Made by a program: the position numbers and the translations under genes. From Streptomyces sp. NBC_00536 (GTDB taxonomy: Bacteria; Actinomycetota; Actinomycetes; Streptomycetales; Streptomycetaceae): a DNA stretch of 64,000 nt. The number at the start of each line of letters is the position of its first letter. Within the stretch, counting starts at the first letter, position 1. The notes below the pieces were generated by a model, which did not search any database, was not told where the DNA came from, and saw only the letters and a program-made list of their open reading frames with translations. Where the stretch lies: contig NZ_CP107819.1 in assembly GCF_036346295.1 (NCBI RefSeq), positions 2,232,001 through 2,296,000 on the forward strand, given 5' to 3'. This document shows, piece by piece, positions 1 through 9,396 of the stretch.

Positions 1-594
1 CCCGGCGACCACGTCGACGGCCGGTGTCCCCCAGCTGGTCTCGGCGAAGGCGGCCGGTACGACCGCCGCGACCTCGTCCCGCATCGCGGCGGGCACTTCG
101 TAGCACCGCCCGCAGACGGCGGGTCCGGTACGGGCCACCATCCGCCCGGGTTCCGCGCCGAGGGAGACCATCGCCGCCACGGCGGCGGGCACCACCCCGG
201 CGACCAGTCCGGGCCGCCCGGCGTGGGCGGCGGCCACCACCCCGGCGACGGGGTCGGCCAGCAGGACGGGGGTGCAGTCTGCGGTGAGGACCGCGAGGGC
301 GAGCCCCCGACGGGCGGTCACCACCGCGTCCACGGCGGGAACCTCCTGGTCCGCGGCCCAGGGGCCGTCGACCACGGCGACGTCCCGCCCGTGCACCTGG
401 TTCATCCAGACCACCCGGTCCGGGGCCAGGCCCAGGGTCCGCGCGGCCGTCGCCCGGTTGGCGCGGACGACGTCCGGGTCGTCCCCCACCGCACCGCCGA
501 GGTTCAGCTCCTCATACGGAACGGCGCTCCCCCCGCCCCACCTGTCGGTGAAAGCGAAGTGGGCGCCGCTCACGGTGTGCTGCTCTATCGTCAC
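1..594 (-). CDS. pgeF: Laccase-domain (YfiH/PgeF) purine nucleoside-processing protein, C-terminus cut off
   Basis: The visible 198 residues open with VTIEQHTV and carry the family landmarks in order: NLGG, MNQVHG, TADC, AAHAG and VCGRCYEV. The His and Cys residues in these motifs form the metal centre of the laccase-domain family (multicopper-oxidase-like purine nucleosidases, earlier called polyphenol oxidases). The full family length is about 240 aa, so roughly 45 C-terminal residues lie beyond base 1. The GTG start overlaps the ftsZ stop as GTGA, the same coupling used inside the dcw operon. Location straight after ftsZ is the usual place for this gene in actinobacteria. Substrate is inferred from the family only. 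Confidence 0.87.
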   Translation of the reverse strand, partial: MTIEQHTVSGAHFAFTDRWGGGSAVPYEELNLGGAVGDDPDVVRANRATAARTLGLAPDRVVWMNQVHGRDVAVVDGPWAADQEVPAVDAVVTARRGLALAVLTADCTPVLLADPVAGVVAAAHAGRPGLVAGVVPAAVAAMVSLGAEPGRMVARTGPAVCGRCYEVPAAMRDEVAAVVPAAFAETSWGTPAVDVVAG

Positions 595-1796
595 TTCAAG
601 AAATCCGGGACATCCAGCTCTTCGGCCGGGCTGTCCTGGTACGGCCGGGCCGTCGGGACCTGCGGGGCCGCCGGGATCGCGGCCTCGGCCGGAGCCTTCT
701 CGACCGGGATCTGGACGTCCTCGCGCGGGGTGACCGAGCCGAGTCCGCCGAAGGCCGGACGGACCGGCTCCGCGGCGCGGACCGGCGGGGCCGGCTCCTC
801 GCGCTTGGTGGACGCGGCACCGACGACGTTGTCCCGGCGGGCCGGGGGCTGTCCGCCGTCGAACCCGGCCGCGATGACGGTGACCCGTACCTCGTCGCCG
901 AGCGCGTCGTCGATCACGGCGCCGAAGATGATGTTCGCCTCGGGGTGCGCGGCCTCGCTGACCAGCTGGGCCGCCTCGTTGATCTCGAAGAGACCGAGGT
1001 CGGATCCACCGGAGATGGAGAGCAGCACGCCGCGGGCTCCGTCGATGGACGCTTCCAGCAGCGGGGAGGAGATCGCCATCTCGGCGGCGGCCACGGCGCG
1101 GTCGTCGCCGCGGGCGGAGCCGATGCCCATGAGCGCCGAGCCCGCCTCGGACATCACGGACTTGACGTCCGCGAAGTCGAGGTTGATCAGACCCGGGGTG
1201 GTGATGAGATCGGTGATGCCCTGGACGCCCGACAGCAGGACCTGGTCCGCCGACTTGAAGGCGTCCAGCACGCTGACCTGGCGGTCCGAGATGGACAGCA
1301 GCCGGTCGTTGGGGATGACGATGAGGGTGTCGACCTCTTCGCGGAGTTCGGCGATGCCGTCCTCCGCCTGGTTGGCGCGCCGGCGGCCTTCGAAGGTGAA
1401 GGGCCGGGTGACCACGCCGATCGTCAGGGCGCCGAGCGAGCGCGCGATGTTGGCGACCACGGGGGCGCCACCGGTTCCGGTGCCACCGCCTTCGCCGGCG
1501 GTGACGAAGACCATGTCGGCCCCCTTGAGGACCTCCTCGATCTCCTCACGGTGGTCCTCTGCCGCCTTGCGGCCGACGGCCGGGTTGGCTCCGGCGCCGA
1601 GGCCCCGGGTGAGTTCACGACCGACGTCGAGCTTGACGTCGGCGTCGCTCATCAACAGCGCCTGGGCGTCGGTGTTGATGGCGATGAACTCGACGCCCTT
1701 GAGACCGACCTCGATCATTCGGTTGATGGCATTGACACCACCGCCGCCGACACCGATGACCTTGATGACTGCGAGGTAGTTCTGCGGTGCTGCCAC
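591..1796 (-). CDS. ftsZ: Cell division GTPase FtsZ
   Basis: A tubulin-like GTPase that polymerises into the Z ring and, in Streptomyces, into ladders during sporulation septation. The 401-aa protein has the tubulin signature GGGTGTG at residues 103-109, the N-terminal nucleotide loop GVGGGG at 15-20 and the T7 synergy-loop motif NLDFAD at 205-210, which supplies catalytic Asp residues. A variable linker of about 70 residues ends in DVPDFLK, the conserved tail that docks partners such as FtsW and SepF. The start is GTG. It follows ftsQ after a 277-bp gap that holds its own promoter, so its expression can be raised separately from the upstream operon. Confidence 0.98.
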   Translation of the reverse strand: MAAPQNYLAVIKVIGVGGGGVNAINRMIEVGLKGVEFIAINTDAQALLMSDADVKLDVGRELTRGLGAGANPAVGRKAAEDHREEIEEVLKGADMVFVTAGEGGGTGTGGAPVVANIARSLGALTIGVVTRPFTFEGRRRANQAEDGIAELREEVDTLIVIPNDRLLSISDRQVSVLDAFKSADQVLLSGVQGITDLITTPGLINLDFADVKSVMSEAGSALMGIGSARGDDRAVAAAEMAISSPLLEASIDGARGVLLSISGGSDLGLFEINEAAQLVSEAAHPEANIIFGAVIDDALGDEVRVTVIAAGFDGGQPPARRDNVVGAASTKREEPAPPVRAAEPVRPAFGGLGSVTPREDVQIPVEKAPAEAAIPAAPQVPTARPYQDSPAEELDVPDFLK

Positions 1797-1898
1797 GTCG
1801 AAGGCCTCTCGCCTCGAGTTACGTGTCGCCGCCTCGCGGGCCTGCGGTGCGACGACTGATGCCGAAAGTGGGACGGTCCAACACGCCGACCCGAACCC

Positions 1899-1919
1899 TA
1901 ACCCTGAAGTTTAGGGTTA
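1899..1919. promoter_or_regulatory. Inverted repeat TAACCCT-N7-AGGGTTA upstream of ftsZ
   Basis: Seven-bp arms TAACCCT and AGGGTTA flank GAAGTTT, and an extra AACCCT half-site lies directly before it at 1894-1899. The element sits about 100 bp upstream of the ftsZ start, between the predicted promoter and the gene. It could be an operator or an RNA hairpin. A similar AACCCTA/TAGGGTT pair occurs at 43627-43648. Confidence 0.5.
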
Positions 1920-1954
1920 AGAGTGTGTCTGTTCCCTGGACTCTCCGAACAGGA

Positions 1955-1983
1955 CACTAAGTCGACAAGTGGTGCGCGTTCAA
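1955..1983 (-). promoter_or_regulatory. Predicted HrdB-type promoter for ftsZ
   Basis: On the minus strand TTGAAC (1978-1983) is followed after 17 bp by TTAGTG (1955-1960), a fair -35/-10 pair for the housekeeping sigma factor. A second possible -10 (TAGGGT, 2015-2020) lies upstream without a clear -35. Streptomyces ftsZ is known to use several promoters, including developmentally induced ones. These assignments are by eye. Confidence 0.45.
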
Positions 1984-2073
1984 CGAACACGCCGAACCTC
2001 CCGTTTTTCTTTTCACCCTATGTGATCACCCATATCGCTGGCCAACCAGGGTGCGTCGCTGTTCGACCCGGCG

Positions 2074-2934
2074 TCAACTCCCGGACACCGCAGGGGCCGT
2101 GGGGGCGCTCACGTCGAAGTGGTCAGCCTTGGGCACGGCCTTGAGCAGCGCGGTCAGCGCGCGGGCCTTCGCCTCACCCTGCTCCCCGCTCCCCCAGACG
2201 ACCTTCCGGCCCCGCGTCAGCTCCAGTACGACCGCGTCGTACGAGCCCACCTTGACCGTCAGGGTCTCCCTGGCCACGGGCGCGGGGAGGTCGCCCGCGA
2301 TCGCCACCGCCTCGCGCAGCAGCCGTTCCTCGTCGAAGCGGCGGGCGCTCGGCGACTGTCCGGCGGCCAGTTCGAGGAGCGGAACGCCCGCGGGTGCTTT
2401 CGGAACCGTGTCGAATCGCACACCCGAAGCGTCCACTTCCACGAAGTCCGTGCCCTTTTTGATGAGCAGGACGGGTTTGCGCTCCGTCACTTTCAGCCCG
2501 ATTCCGTGCGGCCACGACCGGGTGGCCGTGACGGTGTCGACCCGCGGCAGCTTCGCGCGGACCCGGCTCTCGATCTCGCCGGTGTCCACGGTGACGAGCG
2601 GGGCCCCGACCGGAACGGCCGCCGCCGCGAGCACCTGTGCCGGGGTGAGCACCTCGGTGCCGCCCGCAGTGACCTTCTCGACCCGCAGCCAGCCGGACCC
2701 GTACAGGGCCCACGTGCCGCCCGCGCCGAGCAGGACGGCGGTGAGGGCGGCCGCGAGCAGCACCGGGCCCCGGCGCAGGCGCCCCCGGCCGGGCCGGGGG
2801 CCGCGGGGGCCCGGTGCCGCTGCTTTCTTCGCCGCTTTCGCCGTCCTGCCCGGCTTGGGCGGTCGGGGTGGCCTGGACGCCTTGGCGGGCTTCGGTGGTT
2901 CGCCGCCCTTGCGTGCGGTCGTCGCTCCGGCCAC
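2074..2934 (-). CDS. ftsQ: Cell division protein FtsQ/DivIB
   Basis: A bitopic divisome protein that links early and late division proteins. The 286-aa product has a long basic, Pro/Lys/Arg-rich cytoplasmic tail (1-56), one membrane segment around 57-78, a POTRA domain starting at about 83 (WLRVEKVTAGG) and the FtsQ/DivIB extracellular domain to the end. The GTG start has a GGAGG ribosome site nearby. It lies 32 bp downstream of murG. No murC separates them, unlike in Mycobacterium; murC must be elsewhere in the genome. Confidence 0.95.
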   Translation of the reverse strand: MAGATTARKGGEPPKPAKASRPPRPPKPGRTAKAAKKAAAPGPRGPRPGRGRLRRGPVLLAAALTAVLLGAGGTWALYGSGWLRVEKVTAGGTEVLTPAQVLAAAAVPVGAPLVTVDTGEIESRVRAKLPRVDTVTATRSWPHGIGLKVTERKPVLLIKKGTDFVEVDASGVRFDTVPKAPAGVPLLELAAGQSPSARRFDEERLLREAVAIAGDLPAPVARETLTVKVGSYDAVVLELTRGRKVVWGSGEQGEAKARALTALLKAVPKADHFDVSAPTAPAVSGS

Positions 2935-2966
2935 TGCGGTGCCTCCTGCGTCCGTGCCTTCCCGGC

Positions 2967-4061
2967 TCAGCGGGCTCTGTGTGCGGCGATCGCCTCGTAG
3001 ACCATGCCGACCAGCAGATCATCCGCATCCCGGCGGCCGAACTCGGCCGCGGCGCGCGACATCTCGTACAGACGGTGCGGATCGGCGAGAACCGGGAGGA
3101 CCTGGCTGAGGATCCACTCGGGCGTCAGTTCCGCGTCGTCGACGAGCAGGCCGCCGCCGGCCTTGACCACCGGCTGGGCGTTGAGCCGCTGTTCACCGTT
3201 GCCGATCGGCAACGGGACGTAGGCGGCGGGCAGCCCGACGGCGGACAGTTCGGCGACGGTCATCGCACCCGCGCGGCACAGCATCATGTCGGCGGCGGCG
3301 TACGCGAGATCCATCCGGTCCACGTACGGTACCGGTACGTACGGCGGCATCCCGGGCATGTTGTCGACGCGCGGCAGTTCGTTCTTCGGGCCGACCGCGT
3401 GCAGGATCTGGATCCCGGAGCGCTGGAGGGTCGGCGCGACCGCCTGGACGACCTCGTTGAGCCGGCGCGCGCCCTGCGAGCCGCCGGAGACCAGCAGCGT
3501 CGGCAGGTTGGGGTCGAGCCCGAAGGCGGCCCGCGCCTCGGGCCGGACCATGGCCCGGTCCAGGGTCGAGATGGAACGCCGCAGCGGGATCCCGATGTAG
3601 CGGGCGTTACGGAGCTTGCTGTCGGGCGTGGAGACCGCGACGGCGGCCGCGTAGCGCGAACCGATCTTGTTGGCGAGGCCCGGCCGGGCATTGGCCTCGT
3701 GGACGATGATCGGGACCCCGAGCCGCTTGGCGGCCAGGTAGCCGGGCAGCGCCACGTAGCCGCCGAAGCCGACGACACAGTCGGCCTTGGTGCGCTCCAG
3801 GATCTGCTCGGCCGCCTTGATGGTGCCGCGCAGCCGTCCCGGGACGGTGATCAGCTCCGGGGTGGGCTTGCGGGGCAGCGGTACGGCGGGGATCAGTCCC
3901 AGCTCGTAGCCGCGCTCCGGCACCAGGCGGGTCTCAAGGCCCCGTTCCGTTCCGAGGGCGGTGATGCCCACGGAGGGGTCCTGCCTGCGCAGGGCGTCCG
4001 CGAGGGCGAGCGCCGGCTCGATGTGGCCGGCGGTCCCCCCACCGGCGAGTACGACATGCAC
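2967..4061 (-). CDS. murG: UDP-GlcNAc:lipid I N-acetylglucosaminyltransferase MurG
   Basis: Transfers GlcNAc from UDP-GlcNAc to lipid I on the inner membrane face, making lipid II. The 364-aa GT28 protein has the N-terminal glycine loop GGGTAGH (residues 7-13), an HEANARPG segment in the acceptor domain and the GGSQGA loop in the C-terminal nucleotide-binding domain. The GTG start gives MHVVLAGGG. It begins 6 bp after the ftsW stop and precedes ftsQ, so lipid II completion and flipping/polymerisation functions are co-transcribed. Confidence 0.97.
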   Translation of the reverse strand: MHVVLAGGGTAGHIEPALALADALRRQDPSVGITALGTERGLETRLVPERGYELGLIPAVPLPRKPTPELITVPGRLRGTIKAAEQILERTKADCVVGFGGYVALPGYLAAKRLGVPIIVHEANARPGLANKIGSRYAAAVAVSTPDSKLRNARYIGIPLRRSISTLDRAMVRPEARAAFGLDPNLPTLLVSGGSQGARRLNEVVQAVAPTLQRSGIQILHAVGPKNELPRVDNMPGMPPYVPVPYVDRMDLAYAAADMMLCRAGAMTVAELSAVGLPAAYVPLPIGNGEQRLNAQPVVKAGGGLLVDDAELTPEWILSQVLPVLADPHRLYEMSRAAAEFGRRDADDLLVGMVYEAIAAHRAR

Positions 4062-4067
4062 CGAAAT

Positions 4068-5435
4068 TCACCGCTCTCCGGACGGACGCTTCTTGACGCG
4101 CCGTCTCATCGTCTTCCATCTCAGCCCGGCCCGCTTCCAGCCGAACTTCGGCTGTCGCATCGCGAGCGCCGCGCGCGCCCCGGGCTCCTCCCGCGCGAAC
4201 GCGATGAGCAGTCCCACGGCGAACATCGTCGGCAGCAGGGCGGACCCCCCGTAGGAGAACAGCGGGAGCGGGACCCCGGCGATCGGCAGCAGACCGAGCA
4301 CCGCACCGATGTTGATCACGGCTTGCGCCGTGATCCAGGTGGTCACGCCTCCCGCGGCAAACCTGACGAAGGAGTCCTCCGTACGTCCGGCCACGCGGAT
4401 ACCCGCATAGCCTAGAGCCGCGAACAGGGCGAGTACCGACAGCGTCCCCGCCAGCCCCAGTTCCTCACCGGTGATGGCAAAGATGAAGTCCGTGTGGGCT
4501 TCGGGCAGTTGCCCCCATTTTTCCACGCTCGCACCGAGTCCGGAACCGAACCATCCACCGGACGCCAGGGCGTAGATTCCGTGGACGGCCTGCCAGCACA
4601 AGTCGTTCTTGCCCGGATCTGTCGCCCCCAGGCACTCGAGGCGGTCCATCCGGTGCGGGCTGGTCTTGATCAGTACGGCGACGATCACACCCGCGAAGGC
4701 GAGTACGCCGGCGAACATCCTGGTCGGAGCCCCGGCCAGCCACAACAGGCCGAAGAGGATCGCGCCCAGGATCATCGCGGTGCCCATGTCCCCGCCCAGC
4801 ATGATCAGCCCGAGCAGCAGGAAGGTCACCGGCACCAGCGGCACCAGGAGGTGCTTCCACTGGCTCAGCAGCTCCTTGTCGCCCTTGCGGGCCAGCAGGT
4901 CGGCGCCCCACAGGATCAGTGCCAGCTTGCCGAACTCACTGGGCTGGAGCATGAACGGACCACCAAGGGAAATCCAATTCTGGTTCCCGTTGATCGACAC
5001 GCCCATCCCCGGGATCTGGACCAGGGCCATCAGGAAGAGGGTTCCGGCGAGGACCGGGTAGGACAGCGCCCGGTGCAGTTTGACGGGCATCCGCGAGGCG
5101 GCCAGCAGCAGGACGGCACCGATGGAGGCGGCCAGGAACTGCTTCTTGAAGAAGTACGAGGCGCCCAGGCCCAGCTGGAGGCCCTTGATCATGGAGGCCG
5201 AGTAGACCATCACCAGACCGAGCCCGGTGAGCAGCAGGGCGCTGCCGAAGATCAGGTAATACGCGGTGAGCGGACGGTCCCAGGCCCGGCGCACCTGCCG
5301 CTGCGTGCGCCGCAGCCCGTCCAGCGAACCGCGCCCGGGGGTCCGCTTGGCGCTCGGCGCGGGCCGTTTGCGGCCCTGCGCCTTCGGCTTCGGGGCGGAC
5401 GGCCGCCGCCCCGGGAGCAGTTGCTTGGCCGGCAT
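4068..5435 (-). CDS. ftsW: SEDS glycosyltransferase FtsW
   Basis: A polytopic SEDS-family septal peptidoglycan polymerase that works with the class B PBP encoded upstream (ftsI). The 455-aa protein has about ten membrane segments between residues 60 and 420, the conserved GVSINGNQNWISLG stretch, the EAHTDFIFAITGEELG loop and the GVPLPLFSYGGSALL motif. Both ends are strongly basic and extend beyond the SEDS core. The ATG start has a GGAGGGG ribosome site. It lies 60 bp after murD. Confidence 0.96.
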   Translation of the reverse strand: MPAKQLLPGRRPSAPKPKAQGRKRPAPSAKRTPGRGSLDGLRRTQRQVRRAWDRPLTAYYLIFGSALLLTGLGLVMVYSASMIKGLQLGLGASYFFKKQFLAASIGAVLLLAASRMPVKLHRALSYPVLAGTLFLMALVQIPGMGVSINGNQNWISLGGPFMLQPSEFGKLALILWGADLLARKGDKELLSQWKHLLVPLVPVTFLLLGLIMLGGDMGTAMILGAILFGLLWLAGAPTRMFAGVLAFAGVIVAVLIKTSPHRMDRLECLGATDPGKNDLCWQAVHGIYALASGGWFGSGLGASVEKWGQLPEAHTDFIFAITGEELGLAGTLSVLALFAALGYAGIRVAGRTEDSFVRFAAGGVTTWITAQAVINIGAVLGLLPIAGVPLPLFSYGGSALLPTMFAVGLLIAFAREEPGARAALAMRQPKFGWKRAGLRWKTMRRRVKKRPSGER

Positions 5436-5495
5436 GTGTGATCTTCCCCTCCACTCGTACGAGCAGCCGACCGGAGGGGTCCGACCCCTGCCTCG

Positions 5496-6908
5496 CTAGG
5501 CGCCCGCCGCGGCGAGTTCGCGGACGGCGTCGGCGAACGCGTCCCCGCGCTTGTTGTAGTTCGCGAACATGTCCATCGAGGCACACGCGGGTGCCAGCAG
5601 GACCGTGTCGCCGGGCTCGGCCAGCCGGGCCGCTTCCCGGACCGCCGCGAGCATCGCCCCAGTGTCGGTCCGTTCCAGCTCGACCACCGGGACCTCGGGC
5701 GCGTGTCGCGCCAGCGCGTCGCGGATCAGGGCCCGGTCGGCGCCGATCAGGACGGCGCCGCGCAGCCGCTTCGCGGAGCGGGTCACCAGCTCGTCGAAGG
5801 TCGCGCCCTTGGCCAGGCCGCCCGCGATCCACACGACCGGCTCGTAGGCCGCCAGGGAGGCTTCCGCGGCGTGCGTGTTGGTCGCCTTGGAGTCGTCGAT
5901 GTAGGTGACCCCCTCGACCTCGGCGACGTACGCGATCCGGTGGGCGTCGGGGCGGAAGTTGCGCAGGCCGTCGCGGACGGCGCGCGGCTCGACGCCGAAG
6001 GCGCGGGCCAGGGCCGCCGCCGCGAGGGCGTTGGCGATGTTGTGCGGGGCCGGCGGGTCCACGTCGGAGACCTCGGCCAGCTCCTGGGCGTTCTTCTGCC
6101 GGTTCTCCACGAAGGCGCGGTCGATCAGGATGCCGTCGACGACGCCGAGCATGGAGGGGCCGGGGGCGCCGAGGGTGAAGCCGATGGCGCGGCAGCCCTC
6201 TTCGACGTCTGCTTCGACGACGAGGTCCTCGGTGGCCTTGTCGCCGACGTTGTAGACGCAGGCGACGGTGTTGCCCTCGTAGATGCGGCCCTTGTCGGCG
6301 GCGTACGCCTCCATGGTGCCGTGCCAGTCGAGGTGGTCGGGGGCCAGGTTCAGGACGGCCGCCGAGTGGGCGCGTACGGAGGGCGCCCAGTGCAGCTGGT
6401 AGCTGGAGAGTTCGACGGCGAGCACGTCGTACTGTTCGGCGCCGGTGACCACGTCGATGATCGGGGTGCCGATGTTGCCGACGGCGGCGGTCCGCAGACC
6501 GGCGGCGCGCAGGATCGACGCGAGCATCTGGGTGGTGGTGGTCTTGCCGTTGGTCCCGGTGATGGCCAGCCAGGGCGCGGCGTTCTCGCCGCGCAGCTGC
6601 CAGGCGATCTCGACGTCGCCGACGACGTCCACACCGGCCGCCGCGGCTGCGGCGAACAGCGGGCTGTCGGGCTTCCAGCCGGGCGAGGTCACGACGAGGT
6701 CGGTGCCCTCGGGGAGGGTCTCCGCGTCGCCGAGGCGTACGGAGATGCCCAGTTCGCCGAGTTCGGCGGCCCGCGCGCGGTGGCCCTCGCTGTCGCCGCC
6801 GTCGACGACGGTCACCACCGCACCGAGGCCGGCCAGGGCGCGGGCGGCGCTGATGCCGCTCACGCCGAGACCGGCGACGGTGATGTTCTTGCCGTTCCAG
6901 GCGGTCAC
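5496..6908 (-). CDS. murD: UDP-MurNAc-L-Ala:D-Glu ligase MurD
   Basis: Cytoplasmic ATP-dependent ligase adding D-Glu to UDP-MurNAc-L-Ala. The protein has the N-terminal Rossmann motif GLGVSG, the P-loop GTNGKTTT, the central Mur ligase region with DHLDWHG, and the C-terminal domain with YIDDSKATN and [12 protein letters not shown] chose the GTG at 6908, which overlaps the mraY stop as GTGA like its neighbours in the operon (470 aa). An ATG five codons upstream (6923) is the other reasonable start. Confidence 0.96.
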   Translation of the reverse strand: MTAWNGKNITVAGLGVSGISAARALAGLGAVVTVVDGGDSEGHRARAAELGELGISVRLGDAETLPEGTDLVVTSPGWKPDSPLFAAAAAAGVDVVGDVEIAWQLRGENAAPWLAITGTNGKTTTTQMLASILRAAGLRTAAVGNIGTPIIDVVTGAEQYDVLAVELSSYQLHWAPSVRAHSAAVLNLAPDHLDWHGTMEAYAADKGRIYEGNTVACVYNVGDKATEDLVVEADVEEGCRAIGFTLGAPGPSMLGVVDGILIDRAFVENRQKNAQELAEVSDVDPPAPHNIANALAAAALARAFGVEPRAVRDGLRNFRPDAHRIAYVAEVEGVTYIDDSKATNTHAAEASLAAYEPVVWIAGGLAKGATFDELVTRSAKRLRGAVLIGADRALIRDALARHAPEVPVVELERTDTGAMLAAVREAARLAEPGDTVLLAPACASMDMFANYNKRGDAFADAVRELAAAGA

Positions 6909-7975
6909 TTGTCCGCTGCCCATCCCGCGTAGAAGAGTCCGAGGCCGACGATCACGCACACGCCCTGGATGATCCAGAAGCGGACCACCACAAGGACTTC
7001 GGACCACCCCTTGAGTTCGAAGTGGTGCTGGAGCGGCGCCATCCGGAAGACCCGCTTGCCGGTCATCTTGAAGGAACCGACCTGGATCACCACGGACATG
7101 GTGATCAGGACGAAGAGGCCGCCGAGCAGGGCGATCAGGAACTCCGTGCGGGAGCAGATCGCGAGACCGGCGAGCGCGCCGCCGAGGGCCAGCGAACCGG
7201 TGTCACCCATGAAGATCTTGGCGGGCGAGGTGTTCCACCACAGGAAGCCGAAGCAGGCGCCCATGAGGGCGGAGGCGACGACCGCGAGGTCGAGCGGGTC
7301 TCGGACCTCGAAGCAGGCGGACGGGTTCGGCAGGGTCTGCGCGTTGGCGCAGGACTCCTGGTACTGCCAGACACCGATGAAGGTGTAGGCGCCGAAGACC
7401 ATCACGGCCGCGCCGGTGGCCAGTCCGTCGAGGCCGTCGGTGAGGTTCACGCCGTTCGACATCGCCAGGATCATGAACAGCGCCCAGACCACGAACAGCA
7501 CCGGCCCGATGGACCAGCCGAAGTCGGTCACGAAGGAGAGCCTCTTGGAGGCGGGCGTGAGCCCGCGCCCGTCCGAGAACTGCAGGGCGAGGACCGCGAA
7601 GGCGATGCCGACGATCAGCTGGCCGGCCATCTTGGCCTTGGCCCGCAGACCCAGCGAACGCTGCTTGACGATCTTGATGTAGTCGTCCAGGAAGCCGACC
7701 ACGCCCATCCCCGCCATCAGGAAGAGCACCAGCAGACCGGAGAAGGTCGGCTGGCTGGAGGTGATCACCTTCGTCAGGGCGTACGCGACCAGCGTGGCCA
7801 GGATGAAGGAGATGCCGCCCATGGTGGGCGTGCCCTTCTTCCCGGCGTGGCCGCGCGGCCCGTCGTCCCGGATGAACTGGCCGTAACCCTTGCGGGCCAG
7901 CCCCTTGATCAGCAGCGGGGTGCCGACGAGAGTCAGGAAGAGCCCGATGACTCCCGCGAACAGGATCTGCCTCAT
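6905..7975 (-). CDS. mraY: Phospho-MurNAc-pentapeptide translocase MraY
   Basis: Integral membrane enzyme that moves phospho-MurNAc-pentapeptide from UDP to undecaprenyl phosphate, forming lipid I. The 356 residues include [12 protein letters not shown] near the N-terminus, FLDDYIK, the [10 protein letters not shown] active-site loop, [12 protein letters not shown] and the HHFELKGW motif typical of MraY rather than WecA/TagO enzymes. The ATG overlaps the murF stop by ATGA and its own stop overlaps murD, so it is translationally coupled on both sides. Confidence 0.97.
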   Translation of the reverse strand: MRQILFAGVIGLFLTLVGTPLLIKGLARKGYGQFIRDDGPRGHAGKKGTPTMGGISFILATLVAYALTKVITSSQPTFSGLLVLFLMAGMGVVGFLDDYIKIVKQRSLGLRAKAKMAGQLIVGIAFAVLALQFSDGRGLTPASKRLSFVTDFGWSIGPVLFVVWALFMILAMSNGVNLTDGLDGLATGAAVMVFGAYTFIGVWQYQESCANAQTLPNPSACFEVRDPLDLAVVASALMGACFGFLWWNTSPAKIFMGDTGSLALGGALAGLAICSRTEFLIALLGGLFVLITMSVVIQVGSFKMTGKRVFRMAPLQHHFELKGWSEVLVVVRFWIIQGVCVIVGLGLFYAGWAADK

Positions 7976-9396
7976 CGGCCGGTGACCTCGCCCTCGCGCT
8001 CAAGGAGCGCCAGCGCGACCCGCTCCAGGCCGATGGACCTGGAAGCCTTCACCAGCACGACGTCTCCCGGGCGCAGTTCACTGCGCAACAGGTCGACCGC
8101 CGCCTGCGCGTCGGACACGAGCACCGACTCCTCACCCCACGAACCCTCGTTATATGCGCCCAGTTGCAGCCAGGACGCTTCCCTGCCCCCGACTGCGATG
8201 AGCTTGCTCACGTTGAGCCGGACGGCGAGCCGTCCGATCGCGTCGTGCTCGGCGAGCGACTCGTCGCCCAGCTCGGCCATGGGACCGAGCACCGCCCACG
8301 TGCGGCCCCCGTTCGCCCGCGCGCCGCCGCCCATCGCGGCAAGTGCGCGCAGGGCGGCCCGCATGGACTCCGGGTTCGCGTTGTAGGCGTCGTTGACGAC
8401 TGTCACGCCGTCCGCCCGCTCGGTGACCTCCATCCGCCACCGGGACAGCGTGCCCGCCCCGGAGAGCGCGGTGGCGATCTCGGCGACGGACATGCCCAGT
8501 ACATGGGCGACGGCGGCCGCGGCGAGCGCGTTCGACACGTGGTGCTCACCGTACAGCCGCAAGGTCACTTCGCCGCACCCGGTGGGTGTGTGGAGTGTGA
8601 AGGAGGGCTGTCCCGCCGGTGTCATCCGCACCTCGGTGGCGCGTACGTCGGCGTCCTCGGCCTCTCCGAAGAGGACCGTACGGGCCTTCGTACGGGCCGT
8701 CATGGCGCGCACGAGGGGGTCGTCGGCGTTGAGGACGGCGACTCCGCCCGCGGCCTCTTCCGGCAGGGCCTCGACCAGCTCGCCCTTGGCCCGCGCGATC
8801 TGCTCGCGGCCGCCGAACTCGCCGATGTGGGCGGTGCCGACGTTGAGGACCAGGCCGATCCGCGGCGGGGTGAGGCCGGTGAGGTAGGCGATGTGGCCGA
8901 TGCCGCGGGCGCCCATCTCCAGGACCAGGTGCCGGGTGTCGGCGGTGGCCTTGAGCGCGGTGAGCGGCAGGCCGATCTCGTTGTTGAGGGAGCCGGGCGT
9001 CCACACGGTGGGCGCGTGGTGCTGGAGCACCTGGGCGATGAGGTCCTTGGTGGAGGTCTTCCCGGCGGAGCCGGTCAGCGCCACCACGTCGGTGCCCAGG
9101 CGCTCGACGACGGCCCGGGCGAGGGCGCCGAGCGCCTTCTCGACGTCGGGGACGACGATCGCGGGTACGCCGACGGGCCGGGCGGCCAGGACGGCCGCGG
9201 CGCCCGCGGCGACCGCGCGCTCCGCGTAGTCGTGGCCGTCGACGTGCTCGCCGTCGAAGGCGGCGAACAGGCTGCCCGGCTCGACCTGGCGGGAGTCGAT
9301 GACGACGGGCCCGGTGACGCGTACGGACGGATCCGGTATGTCGTGCGCAAGCCCGCCGGTGATGCCGGCGATCTCGGCGAGGGAGAGGTCGATCAC
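7972..9396 (-). CDS. murF: UDP-MurNAc-tripeptide:D-Ala-D-Ala ligase MurF
   Basis: Adds D-Ala-D-Ala to complete the cytoplasmic pentapeptide precursor. The 474-aa Mur ligase has an N-terminal substrate domain ([15 protein letters not shown]), the ATP loop [12 protein letters not shown], the [13 protein letters not shown] segment (here [12 protein letters not shown]) and the C-terminal [13 protein letters not shown] motif that is diagnostic for MurF. The GTG start overlaps the murE stop (GTGA), and the stop overlaps the mraY ATG (ATGA). Confidence 0.96.
   Translation of the reverse strand: MIDLSLAEIAGITGGLAHDIPDPSVRVTGPVVIDSRQVEPGSLFAAFDGEHVDGHDYAERAVAAGAAAVLAARPVGVPAIVVPDVEKALGALARAVVERLGTDVVALTGSAGKTSTKDLIAQVLQHHAPTVWTPGSLNNEIGLPLTALKATADTRHLVLEMGARGIGHIAYLTGLTPPRIGLVLNVGTAHIGEFGGREQIARAKGELVEALPEEAAGGVAVLNADDPLVRAMTARTKARTVLFGEAEDADVRATEVRMTPAGQPSFTLHTPTGCGEVTLRLYGEHHVSNALAAAAVAHVLGMSVAEIATALSGAGTLSRWRMEVTERADGVTVVNDAYNANPESMRAALRALAAMGGGARANGGRTWAVLGPMAELGDESLAEHDAIGRLAVRLNVSKLIAVGGREASWLQLGAYNEGSWGEESVLVSDAQAAVDLLRSELRPGDVVLVKASRSIGLERVALALLEREGEVTGR

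Noticed and set aside
3000..9000. Search for murC and mraZ in the dcw region
   Set aside because: Neither is present. The operon runs directly from murG to ftsQ and starts at rsmH, normal for Streptomyces.
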